NCBI RefSeq assembly: GCF_038396785.1
Contig: NZ_CP151087.1
Coordinates: 248,001 to 312,000, forward strand
Source: Sphingobacterium thalpophilum
Lineage (GTDB): Bacteria; Bacteroidota; Bacteroidia; Sphingobacteriales; Sphingobacteriaceae
DNA: 64,000 bases
Direction: 5' to 3'
The translations under genes and the position numbers were made by a program. Under the pieces are notes generated by a model, which had not been told where the DNA came from, made no database searches, and saw only the letters and a list, made by a program, of their open reading frames with translations. Shown here one piece after another: positions 37,349 through 45,538 of this stretch (position 1 is the first letter of the stretch; every line of letters begins with the position of its first letter).

Positions 37349-37939
37349 ATGAGCAAGAAAATTTTATTTGGATGTTTGGTTCTGCTGGGTTTGTTTATCT
37401 CCGGCTGCGGCGTGAATCGACAAAAGGCACAGATCGAGAATTTGGCGAAATGTAAGTTCGATGTGGAATCGGTAGATAGTATTCGGTTGGCCGGAACATC
37501 ATTGCAACGACTGATCAAGAATAATCAAATCGACCTGGGAGCAGCGCCGAGCCTGGCGTTGGCCTATTTGCGGAAAGATATTCCATTGAATGCAGTTATC
37601 CGGCTTAAAATAGACAACCCGACGCTCAAAAAGGCATCCATTAATAAGTTTCAGTATATCATTCTTTATGGTGGACAGCAGCTTGTGGAAGGGATTGTCA
37701 ATCAATCATTACAAATAGAGCCCGGAGAATCTACCGTAGCCAATGTGCGTATAGCGACCAATATCTATGATTTGTTGAAGAATTCGGACCTGCAGGATTT
37801 TTTAATGTCGAGAGATGAGAATAAAAAGGGAATATTTACGTTAAAAGTGAAACCTTCTATCAATATCGCAGGGCAGTCGGTATTCTATCCGGGATATATT
37901 ACCATCGATAAAGCGGTAAGTCGTAAGATTCTGCTTTAG
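37349..37939 (+). CDS. lipoprotein of LEA14-like fold
   Basis: A 196-residue protein with a canonical lipobox (LVLLGLFISGC, cysteine at about residue 20). The middle contains VIRLKIDNPTLKKASINKFQ and LQIEPGESTVANVRIATNI, the pattern of two antiparallel sheets seen in LEA type 2/WHy domains (a variable strand followed by N-P). The role is unknown; it may act in the outer membrane with the barrel protein encoded five bases upstream, with which it surely forms an operon. Confidence 0.65.
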   Translation: MSKKILFGCLVLLGLFISGCGVNRQKAQIENLAKCKFDVESVDSIRLAGTSLQRLIKNNQIDLGAAPSLALAYLRKDIPLNAVIRLKIDNPTLKKASINKFQYIILYGGQQLVEGIVNQSLQIEPGESTVANVRIATNIYDLLKNSDLQDFLMSRDENKKGIFTLKVKPSINIAGQSVFYPGYITIDKAVSRKILL

Positions 37940-37965
37940 ACAGGGGCATACTGTGATAAGATATT

Positions 37966-37997
37966 AAGGTTTTCCATGAGAATGGAAAACCTTTTTT
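37966..37997 (+). terminator. terminator of the two-lipoprotein operon
   Basis: AAGGTTTTCCAT and ATGGAAAACCTT form a 12-bp stem with a 4-base loop, followed by TTTT. Confidence 0.9.
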
Positions 37998-38114
37998 ATT
38001 GATCTTGATTTTCAGGCTAGTTAAGTTAACCTGGATACTTGCCAGCATCTGGCTAAATCGCTATTACGAATGGACTATTATGTTAAGAATTAAACTGTAA
38101 TAAAAAAGTTATAG

Positions 38115-38140
38115 ATTCAAAGTGTAAAATATACACCTTA
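38115..38140 (+). promoter_or_regulatory. sugar-regulator operator candidate before the oxidation cluster
   Basis: ATTCAAAGTGTA, A, AATATACAC, CTTA, with the inverted repeat GTGTA-N5-TACAC at 38122-38136. It is 23 of 26 identical to the element before pfkA, in the same orientation, and ends 34 bases before the ATG (35 for pfkA). A TATATTTT box follows, so a bound protein would overlap the promoter. Confidence 0.7.
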
Positions 38141-38174
38141 TTTTATATTTTAGTCTTTAATTACAAACCTAAAT

Positions 38175-39143
38175 ATGTTAAAAAGAATCTTTATTCCTGT
38201 TTTGTTATTTGCCGGCGTGCACGCTATGGCTCAGAAAGCTTTCGAACCTTATGAACAACCTATTGAAGGGACTAATCTGACGTTCAAAATGCTGGCAATC
38301 CCTGGCGGTAGTTTTAAAATGGGAACTACAAGTGGTGGGAAAGAGGATGAAAAACCTGCACACGAGGTGAAGTTGGATCCATTTTGGATGGGCGAGTATG
38401 AAGTAACCTGGGATCTGTTTGAGCCATTTCTGTATAAAGATTATGAGATCGCAAAGAGTAAGGACGGTAAAGTATCGAAAGAGATTGATGCCGTTACGCG
38501 ACCGACCAAACCTTATTTGGATATGACTTTTGGTTTTGGAAAGGAAGGGCACCCGGCCCTAGCGATGACCCATTACAATGCTATTCAATTCTGTAAGTGG
38601 CTGTATGTCCGTACCGGTGTATTTTACCGTTTACCAACAGAGGCCGAGTGGGAATATGCAGCTCGAGCAGGTTCAAAGACGACTTATTTTTTCGGTGATC
38701 AAGCGACGCCATTAGCAGATTATGCCTGGTTTAAAGATAATGCTGAACAGAAAACACATATTGTAGGACAGAAGAAACCGAATCCTTGGGGCCTTTATGA
38801 TATTTATGGCAATGTTGCCGAATGGACTTATGATCAATATAAGGTCGATAGTTACAATGAAGGTAAAGGCAAGGTATTGACTAATCCTGTAGTCGTTCCG
38901 ACAACCCTGTATCCACATGTTGTACGTGGTGGTGCTTTTGACAGTGGTGCCGAGGACATGCGCTCTGCAGCGCGTGGTGCCTCAGATCCCGTATGGAAAC
39001 AGTTGGATCCACAAATTCCAAAAAGTAACTGGTGGTTTCCGGAAGCCCCATTCGTGGGCATGAGACTAGTCAGGCCCCTCAACCCACCTAGTCACGAAGA
39101 GATTATGGCTTATTACGATAAACAGCCAATCAAAGACTTTTAA
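38175..39143 (+). CDS. exported SUMF1/FGE-like protein without the active cysteines
   Basis: A 322-residue protein with a signal peptide (IPVLLFAGVHAMAQ). The formylglycine-generating-enzyme fold is clear: MLAIPGGSFKMGTTSGGKED, WMGEYEVTWDLFEPF, YRLPTEAEWEYAARAG, NPWGLYDIYGNVAEWTYDQY and VVRGGAFDSG. The C-terminal region that holds the two catalytic cysteines in true enzymes reads MRSAARGASDPVWKQ and has none; the only cysteine is in the FCKW segment. It therefore probably does not make formylglycine and may be a binding or structural protein. It is the first gene of the sugar oxidation cluster. Confidence 0.85.
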   Translation: MLKRIFIPVLLFAGVHAMAQKAFEPYEQPIEGTNLTFKMLAIPGGSFKMGTTSGGKEDEKPAHEVKLDPFWMGEYEVTWDLFEPFLYKDYEIAKSKDGKVSKEIDAVTRPTKPYLDMTFGFGKEGHPALAMTHYNAIQFCKWLYVRTGVFYRLPTEAEWEYAARAGSKTTYFFGDQATPLADYAWFKDNAEQKTHIVGQKKPNPWGLYDIYGNVAEWTYDQYKVDSYNEGKGKVLTNPVVVPTTLYPHVVRGGAFDSGAEDMRSAARGASDPVWKQLDPQIPKSNWWFPEAPFVGMRLVRPLNPPSHEEIMAYYDKQPIKDF

Positions 39144-39169
39144 TATAAAATAATCAATATAAAACTGTT

Positions 39170-40483
39170 ATGGAAAATCTAGAAAGAAGAGATTTTATTA
39201 AAACTTCTGCTGTAGTTGCTGGGGGCGCTGTGCTGAGCTCAATGCCTTTATCAGGTGCATATGCCGCTGGTTCGGATGTTATCAAAGTTGCCTTAGTGGG
39301 CTGTGGGGGCCGCGGAACTGGAGCTACATTTGATGCGCTAAGTTCGGGCATGAACATTAAAGTGGTGGCTCTTGCAGATGCTTTTAAAGATAATTTAGAG
39401 AGTACTTATAAAACGCTGAAGGAAAAATGGCAAGATAAGATCGATGTAAGTGACAATCACAAATTTGTGGGGTTCGATGCATATAAAGATGCAATTCAAT
39501 TGGCGGATGTTGTTATTTTAGCGACTCCTCCAGGATTTAGACCAATGCATTTTGAGGAAGCGATCCGTCAAGGTAAACATGTTTTCATGGAGAAACCGGT
39601 TGCTGTTGATATCCCTGGTGTACAGCAGGTCTTACGCGTGGCTGCAGAAGCTAAACGTAAAAAATTGAATGTTGTAGTCGGTTTACAACGCCGTTATCAA
39701 ACGAATTACCGTGAGGCGATCAAACGTATTCACGAGGGTGCAATCGGTGATGTTACTTCGGGACAAGTTTATTGGAACTCAGGTGGTGTATGGGTGCGTC
39801 CGCGTAAGCCAGAGCAAACTGAAATGGAGTACCAAATGCGTAACTGGTATTATTTCAACTGGTTGTGTGGCGATCATATCGTAGAGCAGCACGTACACAA
39901 TATTGATATCGCCAATTGGGTGAAAGGTGCTTACCCGGTATCGATCCAAGGTACAGGTAGCAGGGCACACCGCACCGGCAAAGAGTATGGTGAAATCTAT
40001 GATAATTTTGCATTAGAATTGACCTATGCCGACAACAGCGTTGTTTATAGTCAATGTAGACACTTCGAAGGTATACATAACCGTGTAGACGAGCAATTCC
40101 AGGCAACAAAAGGACGTGCTTATCTTTCTGCAGGTGGACAGGCAGTATTGTACGACTGGAAAGGAAAGGAAATCTATCGCCATGATGCGAAGGGTAATCC
40201 AAACCCTTATCAACAAGAACATAAAGAACTATTTACGGCAATTTCGAAAGGCGAATATAAATTTGATAATGCAGAATATGGTGCTTACAGTACGTTAACA
40301 GGTATTATCGGACGTATCGCTTGTTATACCGGTAAGGTAATCAAGTGGGATGAAGCCTTGAAATCGACCATCAAATTGGGACCAGATGTACTTGCTTGGG
40401 ATGCTAAACCAAAATTACTTCCGGATGCAGAAGGTTTTTACCCAGTAGCGATGCCTGGTCAAAACACCAACTTATATATTTAA
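39170..40483 (+). CDS. Tat-exported Gfo/Idh/MocA oxidoreductase
   Basis: A 437-residue protein with a twin-arginine signal: RRDFIKTSAVVAGGAVLSSM, cleavage near YAA. The Rossmann site is VALVGCGGRGTGATFDAL, and the catalytic lysine motif is HVFMEKPVAVDIPGVQQ (EKP). Such exported members are common in Bacteroidota and carry a tightly bound cofactor; several act on keto sugars or glycosides by transient oxidation. It is the second gene of the cluster, 26 bases after the FGE-like gene. The substrate is inferred to be a sugar or a 3-keto sugar. Confidence 0.88.
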   Translation: MENLERRDFIKTSAVVAGGAVLSSMPLSGAYAAGSDVIKVALVGCGGRGTGATFDALSSGMNIKVVALADAFKDNLESTYKTLKEKWQDKIDVSDNHKFVGFDAYKDAIQLADVVILATPPGFRPMHFEEAIRQGKHVFMEKPVAVDIPGVQQVLRVAAEAKRKKLNVVVGLQRRYQTNYREAIKRIHEGAIGDVTSGQVYWNSGGVWVRPRKPEQTEMEYQMRNWYYFNWLCGDHIVEQHVHNIDIANWVKGAYPVSIQGTGSRAHRTGKEYGEIYDNFALELTYADNSVVYSQCRHFEGIHNRVDEQFQATKGRAYLSAGGQAVLYDWKGKEIYRHDAKGNPNPYQQEHKELFTAISKGEYKFDNAEYGAYSTLTGIIGRIACYTGKVIKWDEALKSTIKLGPDVLAWDAKPKLLPDAEGFYPVAMPGQNTNLYI

Positions 40484-40495
40484 GCAATTGGGCCG

Positions 40496-41518
40496 ATGGG
40501 ATTAAAGTGGAATTTGTGCCTTCTATTTTTTGCTACGATTTGTTGCATTGATGCACAGGCGCAGATACCGGCAACGAAACCCCATAAAATTCGGCTGGAG
40601 GGACCCGCGCAGGGTACCCAATTCCATATCACTTACTTCGCTTCCGACAGTCTTGTTAGGCGGTCGGAAGTTGACAGTATCTTAACGGCAATCGATTTGT
40701 CGATGTCAATTTACCGCAAAGACTCGAGGATATCCAAGTTCAATACAGATACGGTAATGTCTGTTGTGATGGATAGCCACATGGCTAAGGTGATAAATGC
40801 TTCCTTTAAATACCACAAATTATCGAAAGGTCAATTCGATATCACTATTGCCCCGCTGGTCAACCTATGGGGCTTTGGTGCTAATAAGAGCCCGGTGGCC
40901 CCGGATTCGGCGACGGTGCTAAAAGCGAAGGAACTGGTGGGAATGCATTACCTGAAGGTCAGCGGCAACCGGCTGATTAAAAAGAAACAGGGGATTAAAA
41001 TCGATGTTAATGGTATTGCACAGGGGTATACGGTAGACGTCTTGGCCGACTATCTCGAACGTAAGGGAATTGCCAATTATATGGTCGAGGTAGGTGGTGA
41101 AATCAGGGCTTTGGGAACTCCGCCAGGTGGGCAGGGCTTTTCCATTGGTATTGTTCAGCCCGATGGTGAAAGTGGGGAGGAATTGATGACTGCTGTTGCG
41201 CAGCTCAATGAAGGGGCGCTGACAACAGCCGGCAGTTTCGAAAAGTTTATTCAATACAAAGGGAAAAAATTGGGTCATCATATTGACCCTGTTTCGGGTT
41301 TCCCATACATGACCGATATATTGAGTGTCAGCGTCTATGCGAAGACTGCTATGGAAGCGGATGCACTGGATAATTATTTTATGGGCATGGAACCCGAACA
41401 AATTAAGACAAAGGCCAAAAAATTGAAAGGTGTGGCGGTTTTTGTCATTTTTAAAAATAAAAATCAGTCCATAGAAACGATTTATTCGGATGGATTTGGT
41501 AAATTATTTAAAAATTAA
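40496..41518 (+). CDS. apbE: FAD:protein FMN transferase, ApbE family
   Basis: A 340-residue exported protein (signal LCLLFFATICCIDAQAQ). IDVNGIAQGYTVDVLADYL and VEVGGEIRALG are the FAD-binding elements, and GHHIDPVSGFPY contains the metal-binding HxD motif. ApbE covalently attaches FMN to a threonine or serine of target proteins in the periplasm. It starts 12 bases after the Gfo/Idh/MocA gene, inside the sugar oxidation cluster. No protein in the window shows the usual acceptor motif (D-G-x-[ST]-G-[AS]-T), so its target must lie elsewhere or be unusual. Confidence 0.92.
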   Translation: MGLKWNLCLLFFATICCIDAQAQIPATKPHKIRLEGPAQGTQFHITYFASDSLVRRSEVDSILTAIDLSMSIYRKDSRISKFNTDTVMSVVMDSHMAKVINASFKYHKLSKGQFDITIAPLVNLWGFGANKSPVAPDSATVLKAKELVGMHYLKVSGNRLIKKKQGIKIDVNGIAQGYTVDVLADYLERKGIANYMVEVGGEIRALGTPPGGQGFSIGIVQPDGESGEELMTAVAQLNEGALTTAGSFEKFIQYKGKKLGHHIDPVSGFPYMTDILSVSVYAKTAMEADALDNYFMGMEPEQIKTKAKKLKGVAVFVIFKNKNQSIETIYSDGFGKLFKN

Positions 41519-41533
41519 TCAATTATAAATAAA

Positions 41534-42457
41534 ATGAAGAGATCGGATTTTATTAAAGGTAGTCTTTTGGCCGCGGGGGCAGGACTAGCTGGACAGACTT
41601 TTGCGTCTACAACTCAAAATACAGCAAATACGATGGATAAAGGAAAGACATTCAATTTAAATTATGCTCCCCATCAGGGAATGTTCAAAAATCATGCAGG
41701 TGATAGTTTCCTGGATGAAATTCGGTATATGTATGATTTGGGATTCCGTGGAATAGAAGATAATGGCTATTTGGGTAGAACATTGGACGAGCAGCAGAAG
41801 ATCGGTGATTTATTAGCGAAGTTAGGCATGACCATGGGTGTATTTGTTGTGGATGGCGGACAAAACTGGATGCCTTCTTTAGCGACAGGAAAACAGGAGT
41901 ATTTGGACAAGTTTGTCGAAACATGCAAGAAGTCTGTCGAAGCTGCCAAGCGTTGTAACGCAAAATGGCTGACTGTGGTACCGGGCTTTTATGAAAGAAA
42001 ACTGCCTTGGGGTAATCAGTTCAGCAATATCCTTACTGCGATGCGTAAGGGTGCGGAGATCTTTGAACCACATGGTTTGGTGATGGTGTTGGAAACCTTA
42101 AGTGATACACCAGATTTGTTTTTGCAGCAAACGCATGAGACCTATGCTTTATGTAAGGCCGTGAATAGTCCATCCTGTAAAATTTTGTATGATATTTATC
42201 ATATGCAGCGTACCGAAGGAGATTTAATTGCAAATATGAATCGTTGTTGGGATGAAATTGCGTATATTCAAATCGGCGATAATCCAGGTCGTAAAGAACC
42301 GACTACGGGCGAGATCAATTATAAAAACGTATTCAAACACATTCATAGTAAAGGATATAAGGGTATCATGGGGATGGAGCATGGTATTTCCAAGCCTGGT
42401 AAAGAGGGTGAGGATCGCTTGGTGGCGGCATATCGCGAGGTCGATAGCTTTTTGTAA
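41534..42457 (+). CDS. exported TIM-barrel sugar isomerase/epimerase, hydroxypyruvate isomerase-like
   Basis: A 307-residue protein with a Tat-like start (KRSDFIKGSLLAAGAGLAGQ, cleavage near TFAS). The AP endonuclease 2-type barrel has its metal-binding residues in MVLETLSD (Glu), ILYDIYHMQRTEGD (Asp and His), IAYIQIGDNPGRKEPTTGE (Asp) and GIMGMEHG (Glu). This is the usual set in hydroxypyruvate isomerase and tagatose-3-epimerase relatives. A role in isomerising or epimerising a keto sugar made by the GMC enzyme is inference from context. It starts 15 bases after apbE. Confidence 0.88.
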   Translation: MKRSDFIKGSLLAAGAGLAGQTFASTTQNTANTMDKGKTFNLNYAPHQGMFKNHAGDSFLDEIRYMYDLGFRGIEDNGYLGRTLDEQQKIGDLLAKLGMTMGVFVVDGGQNWMPSLATGKQEYLDKFVETCKKSVEAAKRCNAKWLTVVPGFYERKLPWGNQFSNILTAMRKGAEIFEPHGLVMVLETLSDTPDLFLQQTHETYALCKAVNSPSCKILYDIYHMQRTEGDLIANMNRCWDEIAYIQIGDNPGRKEPTTGEINYKNVFKHIHSKGYKGIMGMEHGISKPGKEGEDRLVAAYREVDSFL

Positions 42458-42549
42458 TATTTTAATAGTGTACTATTGACAATTAGATTTAATTTCTTAA
42501 ATTGAGCAGGTAAAACCAATTAGTAGTATTGTAAAACACCATTTTTTTT

Positions 42550-43791
42550 ATGATTTCATCAACAATAAAATTTAAACTATCCTTTATGATGTTCCTCGAA
42601 TTTTTTATTTGGGGGGGATGGTTTGTCACATTAGGTACTTTCTTGAGCAAGAATTTGAATGCAACAGAATTTGAAAAGGCCAATGTATTTTCAACACAAT
42701 CATTGGGAGCGATTATCGCGCCTTTTATTGTCGGAATGATTGCAGACCGTTATTTTAATGCGGAGCGTATTTTGGGTGTTTTACACTTGGTCGGTGCAGT
42801 ATTAATGTATCAGATGTATAGCGCAACAAACATGTCGACATTTTATCCGTATGTTTTGGCTTATATGATACTTTACATGCCAACATTGGCTTTGACTAGT
42901 TCAGTTTCTTTTCGGCAATTGACCAATCCGGAAAAACAATTTTCAGGAATACGTATCTGGGGGACAATTGGTTGGATTGTTGCTGGTTTAGTTATTAGCT
43001 ATTTTTGGGATGCAAAAGCATCTGAAGGAGCATTAAAAAATACCTTCCTATTATCGGGTGTTGCTTCTTTAGTATTGGGTATATTTTCTTTTGCATTACC
43101 TAAAACTCCACCGGTTAAACTGGACGAAACCGAAAAACCGTCCTTTGCATCAATCATTGGTCTGGATGCGATCAAATTGTTGAAAGACAAAAACTTCTTG
43201 ATCTTTTTCATTTCTTCGGTATTGATCTGTATTCCATTGGCATTTTATTATTCAAATGCAAACCCTTTTCTTTCTGAGATAGGGCTGGAAAATGCTACTG
43301 GTAAAATGACAATTGGTCAGGGATCTGAGGTATTGTTCTTGTTGGCACTCCCAATTTTCTTTACAAGATTTGGCTTTAAGAAAACAATTTTGGTCGGTAT
43401 GTTGGCTTGGGTAATCCGTTACCTGTTATTTGCTTATGGCAATGCAGGTGAATTGTCGTTCATGTTGTTGATCGGTATTGCATTGCACGGTATCTGTTAT
43501 GACTTTTTCTTTGTTTCGGGACAAATTTATACGGACAGCAAAGCAGGTGTTAAATACAAATCTGCAGCACAGGGCTTGATCACGCTGGCAACATATGGTG
43601 TTGGACAGTTGATCGGTTTCTGGGTAGCGGGTTACGTCGGAGACAAATACAAAGCAATGAAAGCAACAGACCTAGCAGGATTCTGGAATCATACCTGGGT
43701 TGTACCTGCAATTATCGCAGCTGTTGTATTTTTTATCTTTTTAGCTTTATTTAAGGACGAAAAGATCGACAGTACAAATGCTGCACACTAA
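42550..43791 (+). CDS. NupG/nucleoside-permease-like MFS transporter
   Basis: A 413-residue inner-membrane protein with twelve expected segments. LSFMMFLEFFIWGGWFVTLG is the hallmark start of the nucleoside:proton symporter group of the major facilitator superfamily, and GIALHGICYDFFFVSGQIY and AAQGLITLATYGVGQLIGFW are also typical. In Bacteroidota such proteins are found in sugar clusters, so it may import the product of the periplasmic pathway and not a nucleoside; this is inference. A 92-base gap precedes it and may hold a weak internal promoter (TTG, 19 bases, TAAATTGA at 42475-42504). Confidence 0.88.
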   Translation: MISSTIKFKLSFMMFLEFFIWGGWFVTLGTFLSKNLNATEFEKANVFSTQSLGAIIAPFIVGMIADRYFNAERILGVLHLVGAVLMYQMYSATNMSTFYPYVLAYMILYMPTLALTSSVSFRQLTNPEKQFSGIRIWGTIGWIVAGLVISYFWDAKASEGALKNTFLLSGVASLVLGIFSFALPKTPPVKLDETEKPSFASIIGLDAIKLLKDKNFLIFFISSVLICIPLAFYYSNANPFLSEIGLENATGKMTIGQGSEVLFLLALPIFFTRFGFKKTILVGMLAWVIRYLLFAYGNAGELSFMLLIGIALHGICYDFFFVSGQIYTDSKAGVKYKSAAQGLITLATYGVGQLIGFWVAGYVGDKYKAMKATDLAGFWNHTWVVPAIIAAVVFFIFLALFKDEKIDSTNAAH

Positions 43792-43833
43792 ACAGAAAAA
43801 ATAACTATTTAAAAACAAATAATTAGAAGAGAG

Positions 43834-45519
43834 ATGGCAACAAATACTTATGACGCAATTGTAATCGGTTCGGGGATAAGTGGTGGATGGGCTGCGAAAG
43901 AATTGACAGAGAAAGGGCTGAAAACAATTATGCTGGAGCGTGGTCGTAACATTGAACACATTAAGGATTACACTGCGCCAAATAAAAATCCATGGGAATG
44001 GCCTCATGCTGGCGGTCGTACACAAAAAATGATCGAAGAATATCCGGTTTTGCGTAGAGATTATCCGTTGAATGAGAAGAACCTGGATTTTTGGGTAAAT
44101 GAAAAGGAGAGTCCATATACAGAGGTAAAACGTTTTGACTGGTACCGTGGGTATCATGTTGGTGGACGTTCTTTAATGTGGGGAAGACAATCTTATCGTT
44201 TGGGCGATTTGGATTTTGAAGCTAACTTAAAAGATGGCCACGGTGTGGATTGGCCGATTCGTTATAAGGATATTGCCCCTTGGTATAGTTATGCTGAAAA
44301 ATTTGCGGGTATCTCCGGAAATAGAGATGGTGTACCATCTTTGCCAGATGGAGATTACATGCCAGCAATGGCGATGAACATTGTTGAAAAAGACCTGGCT
44401 GAGCGTTTGAAAAAGCAATATGGTGGTCAACGTCATTTCATCATGGGTAGAACAGCCAACATTACTGTTCCGCATCATGATCGTGTAAATTGTCAATATC
44501 AAAATCAATGTTGGTTGGGTTGTAATTTTGGTGCTTATTTCAGTACGCAATCGGCAACTCTTCCTGCAGCACGTAAAACAAACAATCTAACTTTACGTCC
44601 TTTTTCTATCGTAACAAAGATTATCTACGATAAAAACACGAAAAAGGCAAAAGGTGTTGAAATTGTTGATGCTGAAACAAACCAAACGTATGAGTTTTTC
44701 GCTAAAGTAATTTTTGTTTGTGCATCTGCATTGAACTCGACTTGGGTGTTAATGAATTCAGCTACAGATGTTTGGGAAGGCGGTCTGGGTAGCAGTAGCG
44801 GTGAATTGGGCCACAATTTGATGGATCACCATTTCCGTTGTGGTGCCGGAGGTAAAATAGATGGATATTTGGATAGCTATGTATATGGTCGTAGACCAAC
44901 AGGCTTGTATGTGCCACGTTTTGTAAATGTAGAAGGTGATACCAAAAAACGTGACTATGTACGTGGATTTGGTTACCAGGGTGCTGCAGGTCGTGGACGT
45001 TGGTCTGGTGCTGTTGCCGAGATGGAAGTTGGTGGTGCATGGAAAGATGCGATCTGTGAGCCAGGTGACTGGACTGTTGGTTTTACTGCTTTCGGAGAAA
45101 CCTTGCCATATCACGAAAATAAAATTACACTTGACAAGAGCAAAAAAGATAAATGGGGCTTACCTGTATTATCATTTGACGCTGAGATCAAGGATAATGA
45201 ATTGAAGATGCGTGGCGACATGCAAAATGAAATGAAGGAAATGTTGGAAAGCATTGGCGTAAAAGATACCTATACGTACGATAACGTATATGGTTTGGGC
45301 CAAGGTATCCACGAAATGGGAACTGCCCGCATGGGACGTGATCCAAAAACTTCGGTATTAAATGGTAACAACCAAGTTTGGGATGCATTGAATGTTTTCG
45401 TAACGGACGGTGCTTGTATGACTTCTGCAGGTTGTGTCAACCCTTCATTGACGTATATGGCACTTACTGCTCGTGCGGTTGATTTCGCAGTAAGCGAATT
45501 GAAAAAAGGTAACATCTAA
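43834..45519 (+). CDS. GMC family oxidoreductase, sugar 3-dehydrogenase candidate
   Basis: A 561-residue FAD enzyme. The FAD loop is AIVIGSGISGGWAAKELTEK; a further element is YHVGGRSLMWGRQSYR, and the C-terminal active site is HEMGTARMGRDPKTSV with GACMTSAGCVNPSLTYMAL, where GxHxxGTxRMG and the final asparagine are the family signature. It has no signal of its own. In gluconate, sorbitol and glucoside 3-dehydrogenases the flavoprotein is exported with a Tat-signal small subunit, and such a subunit is encoded two genes later. Known relatives oxidise C3 of sugars or glycosides. Confidence 0.9.
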   Translation: MATNTYDAIVIGSGISGGWAAKELTEKGLKTIMLERGRNIEHIKDYTAPNKNPWEWPHAGGRTQKMIEEYPVLRRDYPLNEKNLDFWVNEKESPYTEVKRFDWYRGYHVGGRSLMWGRQSYRLGDLDFEANLKDGHGVDWPIRYKDIAPWYSYAEKFAGISGNRDGVPSLPDGDYMPAMAMNIVEKDLAERLKKQYGGQRHFIMGRTANITVPHHDRVNCQYQNQCWLGCNFGAYFSTQSATLPAARKTNNLTLRPFSIVTKIIYDKNTKKAKGVEIVDAETNQTYEFFAKVIFVCASALNSTWVLMNSATDVWEGGLGSSSGELGHNLMDHHFRCGAGGKIDGYLDSYVYGRRPTGLYVPRFVNVEGDTKKRDYVRGFGYQGAAGRGRWSGAVAEMEVGGAWKDAICEPGDWTVGFTAFGETLPYHENKITLDKSKKDKWGLPVLSFDAEIKDNELKMRGDMQNEMKEMLESIGVKDTYTYDNVYGLGQGIHEMGTARMGRDPKTSVLNGNNQVWDALNVFVTDGACMTSAGCVNPSLTYMALTARAVDFAVSELKKGNI

Positions 45520-45538
45520 TAGCTAAAGATTGATAACA

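Noticed and set aside
42460..42549. Internal promoter before the NupG-like gene
   Set aside because: TTG-N19-TAAATTGA is only a partial match; I mention it with the gene but do not list it as a feature.
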